NCBI GenBank assembly: GCA_002327305.1
Contig: DCUZ01000036.1
Coordinates: forward strand, 1 to 14,204
Direction of reading: 5' to 3'
From: Holophagales bacterium UBA2201
GTDB lineage: Bacteria > Acidobacteriota > Thermoanaerobaculia > UBA2201
Length of the DNA: 14,204 nt
Shown here: in pieces, positions 14,181-14,204 of the stretch
Layout: each line of letters begins with the position of its first letter
Numbering within the stretch: position 1 is the first letter of the stretch
Translations under genes and position numbers: made by a program
Notes under the pieces: generated by a model
Database searches by the model: none
What the model saw: only the letters and a program-made list of their open reading frames with translations
What the model was told of the DNA's origin: nothing

Positions 14181-14204
14181 AGTTTCGAGTTTCGAGTTTC
14201 GAGT
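14181..14204 (+). repeat. Heptamer array at the window edge
   Basis: Three perfect AGTTTCG units and AGT, cut by the end of the window. Same unit and orientation as 12495-12526. It may be the outer part of another arm like those of the cassette. Confidence 0.85.

Overview
The window is about 14.2 kb of chromosome from a bacterium with high GC (roughly 70% by eye). It has an outer membrane or at least a Gram-negative style envelope: there are lipoprotein signal peptides, a YajG-like envelope protein and a Wzm/Wzt type polysaccharide exporter. No rRNA or other marker fixes the lineage. The gene style (LRV/HEAT-like lipoprotein, P-domain secreted protein remnant, heptamer repeat arrays in the intergenic spaces) would suit Acidobacteriota or a neighbouring deep Gram-negative phylum, but that is only a guess.

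Left part, minus strand (53-2672): a two-gene envelope operon. A secreted YajG-like protein is followed 10 nt later by a large lipoprotein made of about 17 strikingly regular 26-residue repeats plus a unique C-terminal domain.

Middle, minus strand (2772-9447): from right to left, a promoter with a perfect TATAAT box, a LivJ-like ligand-binding lipoprotein, an ABC-2 permease, its Wzt-type ATPase with a carbohydrate-binding C-terminus, a sodium:alanine symporter, a BaiN-like flavoprotein and finally a decayed P-domain fragment. The first five genes all appear to start with GTG, and they are joined by overlaps or gaps of 9 nt or less, so they look like one translationally coupled operon. No glycosyltransferase is present, so the exporter is an orphan within this window.

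Centre-right (9421-12486): a DUF2520/Rossmann protein (minus) is divergent from rimO-ribF (plus). Only 20 nt separate the start codons, and overlapping -10 boxes lie so close to them that both transcripts may be leaderless.

Right part (12487-14204): an AT-richer 146-residue four-helix membrane protein gene of unknown function sits between two inverted arms of about 80 bp. Each arm carries a heptamer array and a 22-bp REP-like palindrome, and the inner 32 bp of the arms are identical. This cassette, with a possible 8-bp target duplication CAAGAGCG, is the most unusual object in the window. It is followed by a second heptamer array that runs into the stop codon of a YitT-family membrane protein gene (minus), whose 5' leader also begins in heptamers at the window edge.
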